Positions 10,360-22,600 are shown, numbered from the stretch's first letter. The stretch is 64,000 bases of DNA from Zeugodacus cucurbitae (GCF_028554725.1 NC_071667.1:35979501-36043500); one strand, 5' to 3'. Made by a program: numbers and translations. The notes: generated by a model not told the origin, from the sequence alone.

Positions 10360-12263
10360 TTTGCTTTGTTTGAATTAAAATTCACGAAAAAGAAAATTTG
10401 GCAACAGAATAAGTTCTGAAAATATTGGGAATCAATTCACGAAAACGAAAAAAAATATCGATTCCCAAATAAAAAAGCCAAATCGAAAATAATGCAAAAT
10501 GAGCAATAGCACAATAGAATTAATTTAATGTACGAAAATCGATAAAATTGCGAAAAATCGACCGATAAATTGTGAAAAATGATTTGGAAAAATTGCGAAA
10601 AAAAACTAATAATTTTAATTTTATATATTTTATTTCTTTATTTAATAAATAATTTATTGCTTTATATATAAGCTACCGCAATCCCAAAATCCCTTATTGT
10701 TTCACTTCAACTTTGTACATTTAGATATAAATATACGTGGGGTTCAAATATATAATATGTATATATGTATATATTGTTATATGTGTATGTATTTAAGTCA
10801 ATATAGTGAAAAAGGGAGAGCCAAAAACTGAAAGTGTGCACTTTTTTATTTATTGTAATTTTCTTTTGTTTGCACCACTTTCAATAATCCGCACTCGTTA
10901 CCTGTTGTGAATGCGTAGGCGGTTTGCCTGCGTTCACTTCCCTTTGGCAGATGATGCAGCGGCAGCTCATTCCTACGAAGCGTAAGTAGTGTTGTAGATG
11001 CAGCGTCGGTGGCCGGTGTAGCAGCAGCGATGACGTTGGCGTAGCAGTGGTGAATGTAGCAGCAGTGATGACGTTGGCGTTAAAGTCGCAGCGGCGATGG
11101 TGGTGACGTAGTAGCAGCAGCAAGGATGATGGCGCAGCAGCAGCAGCGAGGATGGATGATGACGTAGGGTTTTTTAAACAGTAAATGCTAACTGATCACC
11201 GCACAGTAAATTTGGTACGTATATTTATTATGATTTTTTTTTTTTTAAACGGTGTTGTATCTCTACACCGGCACTTTTTCCTTAACGGATTTAGCGGCAC
11301 CGGATATTTTAGCGGTTTCAGAGTTTACGGCACTAAAAGCGGTATTTTATAAAAAATATATATGCTTGTATGTCGTATAGATTTATATATATTTTTTTTT
11401 TTGTTACACTTTAGCCGATTATTTAGGACACTCACTGTACCTTTCTCTTTTCGCACGTTTTTTGGTTACACTCTTTTGTTTGGTTGTCACTTTGAGCACT
11501 TGTACATATGCACCTCTTTGGTTTTGTTGTTTTTATTTTTTGAAGGTTTAGGAAAGTTGAGGTAAGTTGAGTATTTAGCATTAGCATATGTACATTTATC
11601 TCACTTTCAGCACACACTTCTTCTCACGTAACGTTGGGTAAGTATTGTTGTTATATACACTTTATAATTGTTATTTTTATTTATTATTTTATTTTCTTTT
11701 ATTTCACAGGTATTAGGTAACCGCCGGTAAGTATATAGAGTATACGTATATGTGTATGTACGTATATTTAACCAACTTTTTGCACTCTCCACTTCACTTA
11801 TGTATGTATATTTATTTATGTATATAATTTTTAATTATTCTTTTTTCCCTTTTTTACTCCTTTAGGTACCACTACACTGCACTATCGACACTTGCACTTG
11901 ATATACCGATTATGTTATTGTATATATATGTAATTGTACTTTCAAATTTAAGCACTAATTATTTTATGCACTGTATTCGTTTGCACTTTTTATCTTATTT
12001 GTTAATTTTCACCACACTTCACTATATAGCAAATTATTTGCTGTTTGCTATGTACATGTATATATAGGTACACTATTGTATTTTAATTTCCAATGTGCTT
12101 TTATGTATGTTTTATATGTTCAATTTTTATTTGTTTTCACTTCACTGTCACGAAAGCCGAAAACCGAAAAGAATTACAGGCAATTGGTACGAAAAGAGTA
12201 TATTAGCACTAACACTATTAGTTGGCACTTTTCAATAAGTTTTTAACTAAAATCGCGCACAAA
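10360..12263 (-). other. BEL leader, unusually long, with GCA-rich tract
   Basis: About 1.9 kb separates the primer site from the gag start, long for a BEL element. It is AT-rich with no convincing gene. Between 10950 and 11150 there is a GC-rich block of GCAGCAGC-like and GATGACGTTGGCG repeats with an 80-residue frame of low complexity. Around 10540-10610 the motif AAAATTGCGAAAAA recurs. The block may be an insertion or a packaging region; the sequence alone does not say. Confidence 0.5.
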
Positions 12264-12281
12264 GTCCCTGCTCGGGCGCCA
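12264..12281 (-). promoter_or_regulatory. tRNA primer-binding site of the BEL element
   Basis: The minus strand reads TGGCGCCCGAGCAGGGAC directly after the LTR end TTTTCA. The TGG start complements a tRNA CCA tail, and the sequence resembles lysine-type primer sites. Its position sets the 5' LTR boundary at 12282, showing that the LTR is 487 bp and that the 332-bp left LTR is truncated. Confidence 0.85.
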
Positions 12282-12768
12282 TGAAAATTCTCAAGCGTTT
12301 TTGAGAAATGAAAAGTTACGATTACGAAAAGATAAGGGGGTGCGCGATTAATATAAAAAACCTAATTGCCTGTATTAAATGAAAAGATAAAATAGCCGTC
12401 AAAATAAAACGCGTGCGTACGGTTTCACGGTTAAAACAAGAAGAATTCTTTATTCCGTTTTAAGGAATTGCTTAGCTTAAATCTTAAACTAACGGCTTAA
12501 ACTAGTGGTAATTGTACGTACATATTATAAAAGGGGTAAGTATAAGTATTTTCGAACTTTCGTTAAAAATTGTAATAGAGTAATTTTAAGGTAAGTATTA
12601 AGGTAAGTAAAAGATTGGTATTATAATTAATTCTTAGGGTAAGTACATATGTAAATTTTATAATTCAGTATATATAAATTCAATTATTTAATATTTCTTT
12701 TACAATTCATTTTCTTATTTTAAATTTTAGGTTTTTACAATTGTATATTTATGTCGCTTGACGCAACA
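12282..12768 (-). repeat. BEL element 5' LTR, full length
   Basis: The LTR begins TG (at 12768) and ends CA (at 12282) on the minus strand, 487 bp. The first 332 bp match the 3' LTR at 5295-5626 with two mismatches. The remaining part has no partner because the other LTR is truncated. The promoter and polyadenylation signals of the element should lie here, but I do not see an unambiguous TATA box. Confidence 0.85.
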
Positions 12769-14395
12769 GTAGGGAATATCTTTCTTCTGCTTTGAAGGTG
12801 CGTAAAATGTCCATAAATAAAACAAAACCAATCTCTTAATTTGCAAACAGAATCCGCCATGTTTATTTAAGCTTTAATTGTTCTTTTTTTATATTAATTT
12901 TAGTAAAAATCACATCCGATATGTACTGCTTAGTAAGTCAATTATGCTTAATTTTATCACACCCGATTTGTAAGTCACATCTGCCTAAACGCGAGAACTC
13001 AGTGTTTGGCCCGGCCGAACTTGACGACGTTTTCACCTACTTTGTATATGTTGGCGTGTAATTTTGCCAATTAATCGTAAAGAGCTTTATTTACATCAAT
13101 GGTGTCTTTGGTGACCCCCACTGAATGTTGATTTTGTTGTTATAATACGGAACTATTGAACAACAAGTCCAATAAAATGGCTTAAAAAAGTAGTAAATGT
13201 ATTTATATATTTATTTTAACTAATATCCAACGAGAAACACAACAAAAAATCTATAGTATGAAATGAAAATAGTATTATGAATGTGAAATACAGTTTTTTT
13301 CAGAAAATGCTGTTCTCGGGTATACAAATTTTTGGATTTCGTTATCTCCTAGACTTTCCTTTTGATAACCGCTCCCAGTCCATCGGCCCCTTGCAAAAAA
13401 AAATATATTCTAATGAAAACTATTTTAATTATTTTATAAAATTAACCAGACTTGATAATATAAATTTGATTTTAAACTGAGAGCAGTTACCTTAAAAAAA
13501 ATAAATATTTTAGAAAAGCAACTAAAGGATTTCTTAATTTTGGTTAAGAGATTTATCAAGAAAATAATATGTCATACGTTAACTTGTCACTTTTAAAAGC
13601 AAACGATTTTCCCTTACAACCTTGTTAAAATGAGCACTCTTATTTTGATTTGGAAGCCTATAATTTTCGTCAAAATCTATTTGAATAGCTATTTCAGTGG
13701 AATTTAAAGTGCGGTTTTTGCTCATATGTAAATAATTAATGTAAATGTATATATTTACATACTTAAGTCAATTTTATAAAACAAAAAATAAATTTCAATT
13801 TTTAAATTCCATACCTACGATGTCGCACGGGACCAATTTTAAGTAGTTACCAAAACCACAAATCTTCTGATTTTTGAACAAGGTTTTTTTTATTTTAATT
13901 GTATACAAGTTTACTGTTTATACCCAAACTTTGGCGAGCTTCCTGCTTATATTTGCGATGATGTGGGAAAAAGCGTTGTTTTTTGATGTCACACGGGACA
14001 TTAAAATATAGGATAATAAGAGAGCAAAAACTTACAGTTATTTGCAATCGCATGCTTCCTTATGCATTTTATTTTGCTCTTTGTACCCTTATAAAGGTTT
14101 TACATAAAGCAAAAAATTATACATGATATGTGTCTTTAACAATTGACGAAAAAACAAATGCAGTAGAAAAATCGAAATGAGAAAAGTAGCTCCAATTCGA
14201 CTTGGCTTTGGTATATCTCGTTATTGGTTATGAATTAATTTAATATAAATAAATTTAAATATTTTCCTATGAAAATATGCAAAAACTTTGTAATTCTAAT
14301 AATGTTTAATATTTTGTCTGTGGTAGACCTTCTGGCGGAAATGCCCTTATATAAAATTGGAAATATTAAAATTAAAAAAAAAATAACATATTTGA
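12769..14395. other. AT-rich stretch without recognisable gene
   Basis: I find no supported coding sequence. The motif ATGTCGCACGGGAC (about 13818) and a near copy ATGTCACACGGGAC (about 13987) occur 169 bp apart. The stretch lies directly 3' of the broken gene at 14396-16754 on its strand and could be that element's 3' flank. Short frames such as 13277-13480 have no recognisable motif. Confidence 0.5.
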
Positions 14396-16754
14396 TTAAG
14401 ATTTTCTCTTCTTTTTCGTTTGTCTTTTGTAATCACTGTTAGGGGTATCGCTTTTCAAATTCCAGCAGTAGTCCGCTAACATTGACGCATCCCATCGGCC
14501 CTGGTATCTCTTTTCCATTGTCGAGATATCTTGGTGGAATCCTTCACAATGTTCGTCACTTACATCACCGCAATTAGAAGGGAATAAATCACCAAAAAAA
14601 AAAACAAGTAAGGAAAGGCTAAGTTTATTTTATACTCTCGCAATTTAACCAATACATATATGCGGAATAAAGCTCACCGTATTTTTGAAAAACCTACAAT
14701 GAGGTATATGGAAATGTTATGACCCGATTTTAATAATTTTTGGAACAGAGACACACTATTAGAAGAAAACAATTTCCTCTGAATTAAATTGAGATATCTG
14801 AGAGATTTACCCATATTTTCGGTTAAAATTTATCTTTAGGCACTGAGTTCAACATGCTCGATATCTGGGGCCTTGAAAAGTTATAGTCCGTTTTAGACAA
14901 TTTTTTCACAAGTGATGCCACAGATCATATACTGTATTTGTGTAAAGTTTTATATCGCTATCATCATTTGTTCCTAATGTATATATTATAAAGTGAAGGA
15001 TTCAGATGGAATTCAAAATTGATTTATAAAGAAAGTAGTCGTGGTTGTGAACCGATTTCATCCATTTTCCACAAATGGAAAATCAGGGTGTCCATAAAAT
15101 ATTATATACCGAATTTCATTGAAATCTGTCGAGTAGTTCCTGAGATATGGTTTTTGACCCATAAGTGGGCCATGCCACGCCCATTTCCCATTTTGTAAAA
15201 AGATCTGAGTGCAGCTTCCTTCTGCTATCATTTCTGTGAAATTTTGTGTTTCTGACGTTTCTCGTTAGTGAGTTAACCCACTTTTAGTCATTTTCAACCT
15301 AACCTTTGTATGGGAGGTGGGCGTGGTTATTATCCGATTTCTTTCATTTTTGGACTGTATAAGGAAACGGTGAAAAGAAATGACTGCAGAAAGTTTTGTT
15401 TATATAGCTTAATTGGTTTGCGAGATATATACAAATAACCGATTTGGGGGCGGGGCCACTCCCACTTCCCCAAAAAAATTACATTCAAATATGCCCCTCC
15501 CTAATGCGATCCTATGTTCCAAATTTTATTTTCATAACTTTATTTATGGCTTAGTTATAGCTCTTTATGTGTTTTTGGTTATCGCCATTTTGTGGGCGTG
15601 GCAGTGGTCCGATTCCGCACGTGTTCCAAGTTTCATTAAGATATCTCAATTTTTACTCAAGTTACAGCTTGCACGGACGGACAGACGGACAGACGGACAG
15701 ACGGACAGACAGACATCCGGATTTGAACTTTACTCGTCACCCTGCTCACTTTGGTATATATAACCCTATATCTAACTCGTTTAGTTTTAGGACTTACAAA
15801 CAACCGTTAGGTGAACAAAACTATAATACTCTCATTCGCAACTTTTGTTGCGAGAGTATAAAAAGCATCTAAAATAATTTCATATTTTCGTATGTTTCTT
15901 TAGTATGCACAGTGTGGCATAATGGAATCGAAGGTTGTGTGTTACCATTATGGAGAAGAACAGCTTTTAATCTTAATTTTGAGGAGTCTATGAACAGCCG
16001 CCATTTCTGTGGATGGTATTCAATGTTCAAAGCTTTCATCAAGCCATTTACGATATTACAGAATGCAAGCTGGTTTTCGGATTTGAAATAGGGCATCAAG
16101 TTCTTGTGACGATATCTGTATAAACAGATTTTGACATCCGGTTGAAGCAAATTCCATTGCTTATGTCTCGATCCTAGTAATTCCGCTTTATCTTTTGGCA
16201 AATTTAATTCTCGTATAAGGTCGCTGAGTTCATCTTGCGAAATTCTATGAGGTTTGTCACAAAAAATATTGTCACCCACAAACTGTGGCGATTGTGAGGT
16301 TGTAGGCTCATTGTAGTCAACTTCCATTGAATTAATCGCTTCTTCAGAATCTTGCTGGTATACTTCGGGAGGTCGAGGAACAGGTAAATCGATTCCATGT
16401 AGTACAGGTCGCGATACAGAGGCTTCGTCAGGGTATACTACGCTTCGTTTCTTTTTTCTTGATATACCGTACTGGCAAAAGTAACAGTCATTCGCATGAT
16501 TGGTAGGTTCCCTCCACATCATTGGTACACCAAAAGACAATGAACGTTTCTTTTTGTTTAGCCACTTAATCAGATTTGTGGAGCAAGTTGTGCAACTAAA
16601 ATGTGGTTCACACGATTTGTCTTGGCTTTTAATTTTAATTCCAAAATAATCCAGTTTCTAAACGTTGTGTTATTGAGCATCTTTGGTTAGTAAGGGTCAC
16701 CTTACCACAAATGCAGCAAAAATTGTCTGCACAATTAACACATTTACGCGACAT
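14396..16754 (-). pseudogene. Unclassified arthropod repeat-family gene, split and frameshifted
   Basis: Three separated pieces belong to one protein family that I recall as common and uncharacterised in arthropod genomes. The N-terminus starts at the ATG at 16754 (MSRKCVNCADNFC, cysteine-rich). The middle is the 223-residue frame 15869-16540 with FGVPMMWREPTNHANDCYFC and RLFIDSSKLRLKAVLLHNGN. The C-terminus at 14396-14598 has SDEHCEGFHQDISTMEKRYQ and ADYCWNLK, ending at a TAA. A frame break lies near 16640. Roughly 250 codons between KETYENMKLF and the C-terminal piece are missing, and repeat A copy 1 sits exactly in that gap. Paired Cys/His residues suggest zinc binding. Function is unknown; high copy number suggests a mobile element. 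Confidence 0.6.
14603..15864 (+). mobile_element. Repeat A copy 1 (noncoding interspersed element)
   Basis: The element starts ACAAGTAAGGAAAGGCTAAG and ends TTGCGAGAGTATAAAA. Near its start it has TTTTATACTCTCGCAA, the exact complement of its end. Inside are the family landmarks: blocks of GGGCGTGG, a GGACAGAC microsatellite at about 15676-15710, and ATCCGGATTTGAAC after it. It has no coding sequence; frames such as 15413-15763 cross the microsatellite and are spurious. It interrupts the gene at 14396-16754. In this copy the usual 5' hairpin TTCGGGTGCAACCGAA is lost. Confidence 0.85.
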
Positions 16755-16976
16755 AAGGAAATTGTAGATTTTTCACTAAAAATTACAAAAAAACGGTAAC
16801 AATTTCACGTTTTAACTGTTGAACAAAACACAGTCAACGTTAAACACAACAAACAAATGTGAAATAATAAAATTTCCGCGGGTAATCACTAAATATTTTG
16901 AGTTATCATTATTAATGTGATAAATCTGTCGCGCTACCCTCTATTATATTTATAAGGCATAAATGCACAATAAGAG

Positions 16977-17990
16977 CTAATTATGAATTTTAACTTGTAT
17001 ATTTATGTTCAACGAGTGAAATACAATCAATAGTAGTATATTTTCATGTTGAAGGCAATTTTGATGTAGACCAGTGTTATTAGATAAAGAAGATGTGCCG
17101 GACGAAATTACTGGTTTTTCACATAGAGTTAGTAACACTGGTGAATGATCAAAACTTAAATCTGAGCTATTGTCAATACTTAAATTGATTATCGATACTT
17201 TGTTGATGACAAAAAAGTCAAGTAAATATGATAATTTCCTATTATCTGCAGGCCAATAAGTCTCCCTGTCGAAATGACATTTCATCCAATAACTTGTATA
17301 GCTTTCAGAAGTTCTCGACCTTTGGTTGTATTTAAACGAGATCCCCAATGAGTGTATTTTGCAATAAAGTCAACACCCATAATGTACCTTCCGTCATATT
17401 TTTGTAATAAACTCGTATAAGTATCAGTTTTTATTTATGCCTGGGCGGACTATGTAGAGCAATTAAGTATAATGACTAACTGTGCATTTTCACTCAAATT
17501 GCTATAGCTTGAATTTCTTCAGTGTTAATCTGAGCTTCTTCGAAATGTTTAATAACACTTTTGATTAAAACCGCGCTTCCTCCTCGTGCTGAGTTTGCTG
17601 GGTGCGGAGTGTGGTATAAGTCATAATTTTTGAATTTAAAAAATGAATGCTTTGTAAAATGTGTTTCGGACAACAAACATACATCAATATTTCTGTCGTT
17701 TAGTATAACTTCCAACTCATTTTTACTTTTAGAAAGACAATTGGCGTTCCTTAGCATTATTTTCAATGAGTTACTGTTCATCAATAATTTGTATATGGTA
17801 TTCAAGAGCGCTGAGGAACTGATTTATGGACTTAAATATTTTTTTTTTAATATCCAGGAAGCGATATGTTTTCTGTTTCAAAAAATTATTTTGTATATAA
17901 ATTTTACTTGATGCTAGTATATTTTATTATACATATCTGATCCTTTATTGTATATCAGTGTACAATTGTATTATGTTATACACTGGTTTG
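16977..17990 (-). pseudogene. Jockey-like element fragment: ORF1 tail and endonuclease
   Basis: On the minus strand the ORF1 end (reading FLSALEYHIQIIDEQ, stop) overlaps the ORF2 start ATGAACAGTAA at 17771-17781. ORF2 then reads NANCLSKSKNELEVILNDRN and ARGGSAVLIKSVIKHF, typical of jockey-clade endonucleases. A break near 17350-17490 shifts frame, and the second half (16977-17348) carries TYWPADNRKLSYLLDFFVIN and DLSFDHSPVLLTL, the substrate-loop and DHSPV end of the domain. RT is absent. The enzyme nicks target DNA; this copy is dead. A relative of the same subfamily is at 53225-53636. Confidence 0.82.
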
Positions 17991-18355
17991 ACTTTTTAAA
18001 ATAATTTAGAATAAGACAATTATCATAACTATTTCTTTTTTTCTTTCCACGTTACGCGCAACACGACAGTGACCAGTGAGTATGCCGACCATATTCCTAC
18101 ATTTGCCTCTATCGAACGTCAATAGAAATTTCGTGTACTTCTTATCTACCGCCTTGCACATAACTTTTGCCGTTTTGCATCCCGGTATATTCTTCCTGCG
18201 CACTTTGAACTTTTTTACCAAGCTTATGTCTAGATCATCATATAGACAGTGTATGGGTTTATTTCGTTCATCATGTTTTCGGATGACAGTCTTACGCCTC
18301 GTTTGGCAATCTCGTCCACTATCTCGTTACCCTCTATGCCCTTGTGGCCTGGCAC

Positions 18356-20960
18356 TCAGTAGAATTGAAGTCGCCTATTTCTGGCGACATCATCCACTGC
18401 TGTCCTACCACTCAAGACACTTTTGGGCGATATACTGAAGAAGGATATTGCCTTGATTGCCGCCTGACTGTCTACGTATATGTTTACTTTAGAGTATCCT
18501 ATTGGTGTGCTTAAGGATAGCTCAGCGGCTTTTCCAATTGCCAACACCTCCGCTTGAAATATACTGCAGTGATCCGGTAATTTGAATGGTTGCGTTACAC
18601 CTAACTCCGGGCAGTATATCCCCGCGCCTACTCGGTCCTCCATTTTCGAGCCGTCCGTAAATATGTTTAAATTGCTGCGTGCAGGTGCTATGCCCTTACA
18701 CCAGCCATCTCTTTCTAGGTTTACTTTGAACCTTCTTTCCCATTTGAAAAATGGGGTCAGGTAGTCGGTGTCCGCCAAACTGCCATGCTATGCCCGAAGG
18801 TTCTATACATAAATTCTCCTGCTGCCAAAAGGCGCCCCGCCAATTTTGCAGCGCTGTTTTCAGCGAAGAAGGGTGGATCTTAGTGCTCCCGTTATGCAAA
18901 GAGCCGCAAGTCGCTGAACCCTTTCCATTGGTTTTCTATACGTTGATTTCCGTGCGCCTGTCCACCACACTAGAGCACCGTAGAACAGAATCGGTCTTAC
19001 CACTGCTGTGTAGCATCAGTGCATAAAAGAGGGAGAAAGCGCCCAGGTAATACCAAGCATCTGCCTGCACTCATATAAAGCATTGCTATCAGTTTGCTGT
19101 CCAAGACTACCCCCAGGTACTTGGTGCGGTCCTTGAGAGGCAGTTCTGTCCCATTTAGCGAGGGGTGTCTCCATGTGGGAATTTTGTACTTCCTCGTAAA
19201 AACAAACAAGTCAGTTTCCTCCGCATTCAACCCCAAGCCTGTGCTCAAGTATGAGTTCAATACAGTACTGAGAGTGGTTGTCATAACGTTGCTAATAGTG
19301 GGTAGACACCAGCCCGTTATTAAGATGGCAATGTCGTCCGCATATGCTACTATCTTAGGGGCTTTGCCGTCCAGCTTCTTTAATAATTTATTCACCACTA
19401 ATGTCCATAGGAGCGGAGATAACACCCCACCTTATGGGGTACCCCTGAGGACCTCCCTGGTCATTCTGACATCGTTCCATTCTGCTATTATCCTTCTTGA
19501 AGTCATAAGGCTTTTGACCCACCGTTGTATTGCAGTCTTAACGCCTATTGACTCGATTCTGTTCAGAATGGCTTTTGTTGACACGTTGTTAAAAGCTCCG
19601 GAGATGTCCAGGAAAGCTCCGAGGGCATATTCCTTATATTCCAAGGCTTTTTCGATGCTGAATACCAGCGAATGGAGTGTAGTCTCCACGGATCTGGCTT
19701 TTGTATAAGCATGTTGCGCTTTAGACAAGCTGCCGAGAGGCGCTGCATCCCTGATATGCACATCCAGTATTTTCTCTAGCGTTTTCAAGAGGAAGGAAGT
19801 TAAGCTTATGGGTCTAAACTCTTTCGAGTAGGTTGGGTTGTTTTTACCTGCCTTTGGTATAAACACATTCCTAGCCTCTCTCCATGAATGCGGCACATAG
19901 CTGAACTTCAATCACCACCCTGAAAATCGGTTTTAGCCACGGAACAACCAACCATTGAGCTTTTTGCAGCGGCAGGAATAATTCCATCCGTACCGGGTGA
20001 TTTAAATGCGTCGAAAGACTGGATTGCCCATTCTATCCTCAGTTCTGTTATGATATTTTCGGGTACACTTACAGCCCTTTTCCCTTCGTTAAAGGGACTA
20101 TCCGTGTTCTTGCAGCCCGGGAAGTGCACACCGAACAGGTCTTCTAATGAATCCTTACAGTTATCCGTCCACTCCCCGTCACCCTTGCGAATTAGACCAA
20201 GCAGGACAGGGCTTTTGGATAATAGCTTCCTGGGTCTCGCTAACTCGTTGGTCTTTTCCAAGCTGCTACAAAAGTTTTTCCAGGACTGACGTTTGGTCCT
20301 GCGCACAAACTTTTTGTAGTCCCTTAAAAGATCCTTGTACTCGTTCCAACAGTCCTCACTTTCTGCTTGTTTGGCCCAGTTGAACATATCACGTACCATG
20401 CGTCTATGCAAACCGAGCTCCTTGTTCCACGAAAGGGGCTTCGTTTTGCGCTTTAATGGTAGAGTAGGTCATGCGGAATGAAATGCTTTATTGAGAGCAT
20501 TTGTGAATAGATCCACGCCTGCCTCTACTTCTTCATGAGAATTGAACACTCAAGGTCTTAGTCTTTTGTGCTCAAGTATTTGAACATAGATATCCCAGTT
20601 TATATTTCTGGGATTTCTCCTAACGTCTACCTTAATTTTCGGTTCAGATTTTATAGAGAAATAGATGTACCTGTGGTCAGAGAATGACGGTGTACTTAGC
20701 ACTCTCCAATTCTCTACCAGTGTTATGTATAAGACGTTATTGAGGTGGGTCCTATATACGTAGGCTCCTCTCCTCGGTTAGCTATCACTAGACTACTTTG
20801 TAAAACGAATCTGCGTAGGGACTCACCTCCTTGATTGATGTCGGTGCTGCCCCAGATCGTGTGGTGGGCGTTGGCATCGGCTCCCACTACTAGCGCTTGC
20901 TTCCTTCTTCGGGATGCCGCTACCAGCCTATGAACTTCCGTCGTGGGTGGGGTATAGGCT
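18356..20960 (-). pseudogene. LOA-like ORF2: endonuclease, RT and RNase H, multiply broken
   Basis: The endonuclease C-terminal block appears near 20870 (VVGADANAHHTIWGSTDIN). RT pieces follow in order: 19908-20411 (FKSPGTDGI), 19432-19911 (NVFIPKAGK, FRPISLTSFLLKTLEKI, FLDISGAFNNVSTKAI) and 18997-19425 (YADDIAILITG with TKYLGVVLDSK). RNase H at 18356-18778 has IFTDGSKMEDRVGAGIYC, AEVLAIGKAAEL and VDSQAAIKAI. Frame changes occur near 19910, 19428 and 18900. The frame 18006-18221 holds a C-terminal piece ending MVGILTGHC. The enzyme set would nick, copy and process element RNA; it is inactive here. Confidence 0.82.
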
Positions 20961-21016
20961 CATCCTTGACATCCTTTACCGTCACAACAGTCAGATCGTC
21001 TGTGGAGAGGTTAAGA

Positions 21017-22032
21017 TCAATATAAGATCTTTTCTAAACGGGGAACGCCCCACGCCATCTTCCCGAACCTTGCGTACAGAATGTCGTCCGCCGCCTTATT
21101 GATCTGAAGGATGTAGCTTTGGCCTCCATCTTCATTTGACGATTTTGCCACGCTCAACACCCTCCAGTCGCTAGTCGGCACGTCCGAATTCTGGTGTTGT
21201 ACCAGCCGCAAAGCATATTCCTGGTCCACTAAGCGAGGTATAATAACCTTCGCCTTGGGCACCGATGGAATATCATTGCGGTCCACCACCTCCAGTCTCT
21301 TATTCTCCCATAGGCTAGGAAGCATTCTCACTGCATCCTTTACCCATGTAAGCGACGGGTCATCCTTACAGTTTAGGATTTTAACCCCGCTAAGCCACCC
21401 AGCTCCATCAAATGTGGGCATGAATGCGCTTGGCTCAGCATCCATCCTCGCGAAGAGGGCTTTCAATAGCTTCATTTCCACTATTTTCCACCGCTCCTGT
21501 GACATCTGCGCCAGCGGGTTACTACGGTCAATAAGTGCCACGATCAGATGTCGTTTTGCAATTTCACTGGCCGCTGCCGCTGCTTTGGATGTTATTGGTC
21601 TGTCATCCGCGTGCCTGACTTGTTGCTTCTCAGCAACGTCCTTTCACTTCCTCTTTTTCGCTGGTGCCTTTGGTTCGCTCTCCGTCGAACGCTGCCTCTT
21701 TTCAGCTATTTGCACCTCAATCCGATTAGTAAATCCGAGGCATTGCACCAGTTCCGTGTTGCGAAATGAGCACGACCGGTCTTCACCTCCTCTCTGGCCC
21801 AAGCCAACTGTTGCACCTCATCTTCCTTCAGGTTGGACTTGCCCTCGAGTCGGTTACATATTCCGACCGCCACCTTGTATCTAGCTTTGGCTTTCATCCC
21901 CTCCTTGTTAGGCTTCTTCCGGGGCCCTCTCTTGTTACCAGAGTTGGTACCCACGGTCGACAGCTCAGGAATGCGAAGAAGCTCTTCTTTTTTCGCGTTG
22001 ATGCTTACGGCTCTTTGGCAGTAAAACTGCAA
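21017..22032 (-). pseudogene. LOA-like ORF1 (DUF4780-like gag)
   Basis: Two frames cover the protein: 21706-22032 (lysine-rich start with GPRKKPNKEG) and 21017-21541, containing MPTFDGAGWLSGVKILNCKD, VVDRNDIPSVPKAKVIIPRL and ILYARFGKMAWG. This pattern matches the DUF4780 domain found in ORF1 of LOA-type elements, thought to bind element RNA. The frame is broken between 21541 and 21706. The end at 21017 replaces the usual basic tail with a stop. Confidence 0.72.
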
Positions 22033-22319
22033 CCACTGCAGGATATAGCTAAGAGGATTTTTGTCGACGTTTTGTCTCTATATAGACAACGAATTATTTG
22101 AATATTTATTTCTTATTTTAAAACGTACCCTATTTTTCCAAATCATCGCAATAAACAAGTGGGCACACCTTTCGTAAAATTTTCGTCAGCAAGGATTGGT
22201 ATGCACACAAACCCATACGCGAGAAAATCTCCACTTTAATCGAATATATTATTGGTAACCTTTTAATGTCGCAAATTTATGGCATTTATTGTAAATTTCG
22301 TGAAATGACAACATCGCGA

Positions 22320-22600
22320 GGCAGGTGTTCATTTATGTGCCTATGTGAGATTATTTTCAATGGCATAAAGCGTGTGTTTTACTTATTCTTAGGCCGGAAT
22401 TGGACAATTTCCCGTCATTGGCAAATGCCAACTCTCCACTAGTTATCGACACAGGAAGTGTTAGCATCACTCGTATTGCCGTAAACCAATTTGGAACGAT
22501 ATCTATTAATTCGTTGAACGAATATAGTTGTACTTTAATGAGAAATTTTTCTTCTATATCCTTTATCTGAAACCGAAAATCTTGCAAGTCATTCACTTCG
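22320..22600 (-). pseudogene. hAT-type transposase C-terminal fragment
   Basis: The minus frame reads VPNWFTAIRVMLTLPVSITS followed by GELAFANDGKLSNSGLRISK. This is recognisable as the C-terminal dimerisation region of ZMYM1/KRBA2-like hAT proteins, which usually reads IALRILLTMPVTVASGERSF. Catalytic regions are absent. No inverted repeats or target duplication are visible around it. Confidence 0.55.

Larger units (their letters stand above)
5295..12768 (-). mobile_element. BEL/Pao LTR retrotransposon with damaged integrase
   Basis: On the minus strand the order is 5' LTR (12282-12768), tRNA primer site, a 1.9-kb leader, gag-pol, integrase remnant and 3' LTR (5295-5626). The 3' LTR lacks the last 155 bp or so of the 5' LTR, so no target duplication can be read. 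I count two mismatches across the 332 bases shared by the LTRs, indicating a recent insertion. A deletion in the integrase makes this copy defective for its own integration; it may have been mobilised in trans or damaged after insertion. Confidence 0.9.
18056..22050 (-). mobile_element. LOA-like non-LTR retrotransposon, copy 1, decayed
   Basis: The minus strand carries ORF1 (21017-22032), an endonuclease region (about 20440-20960), RT (18997-20411) and RNase H (18356-18778), then a C-terminal region that stops near 18056. The presence of RNase H places it with the I/LOA/R1 group rather than jockey; LOA-like is my best reading from the FLDISGAFNN motif and ORF1 type. The plus-strand copy at 24628-27118 is a closer-to-intact relative and shows that this copy is cut before the 3' zinc-finger region. 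Frame breaks separate nearly every domain. Confidence 0.82.

Noticed and set aside
10881..11123. 80-residue frame with histidine and threonine runs
   Set aside because: It lies in the GCA-rich repetitive block of the BEL leader and shows only low-complexity composition.
15413..15872. Two overlapping frames of about 100 residues in repeat A copy 1
   Set aside because: Both cross the GGACAGAC microsatellite, are not kept in other copies of repeat A and have no family motif.
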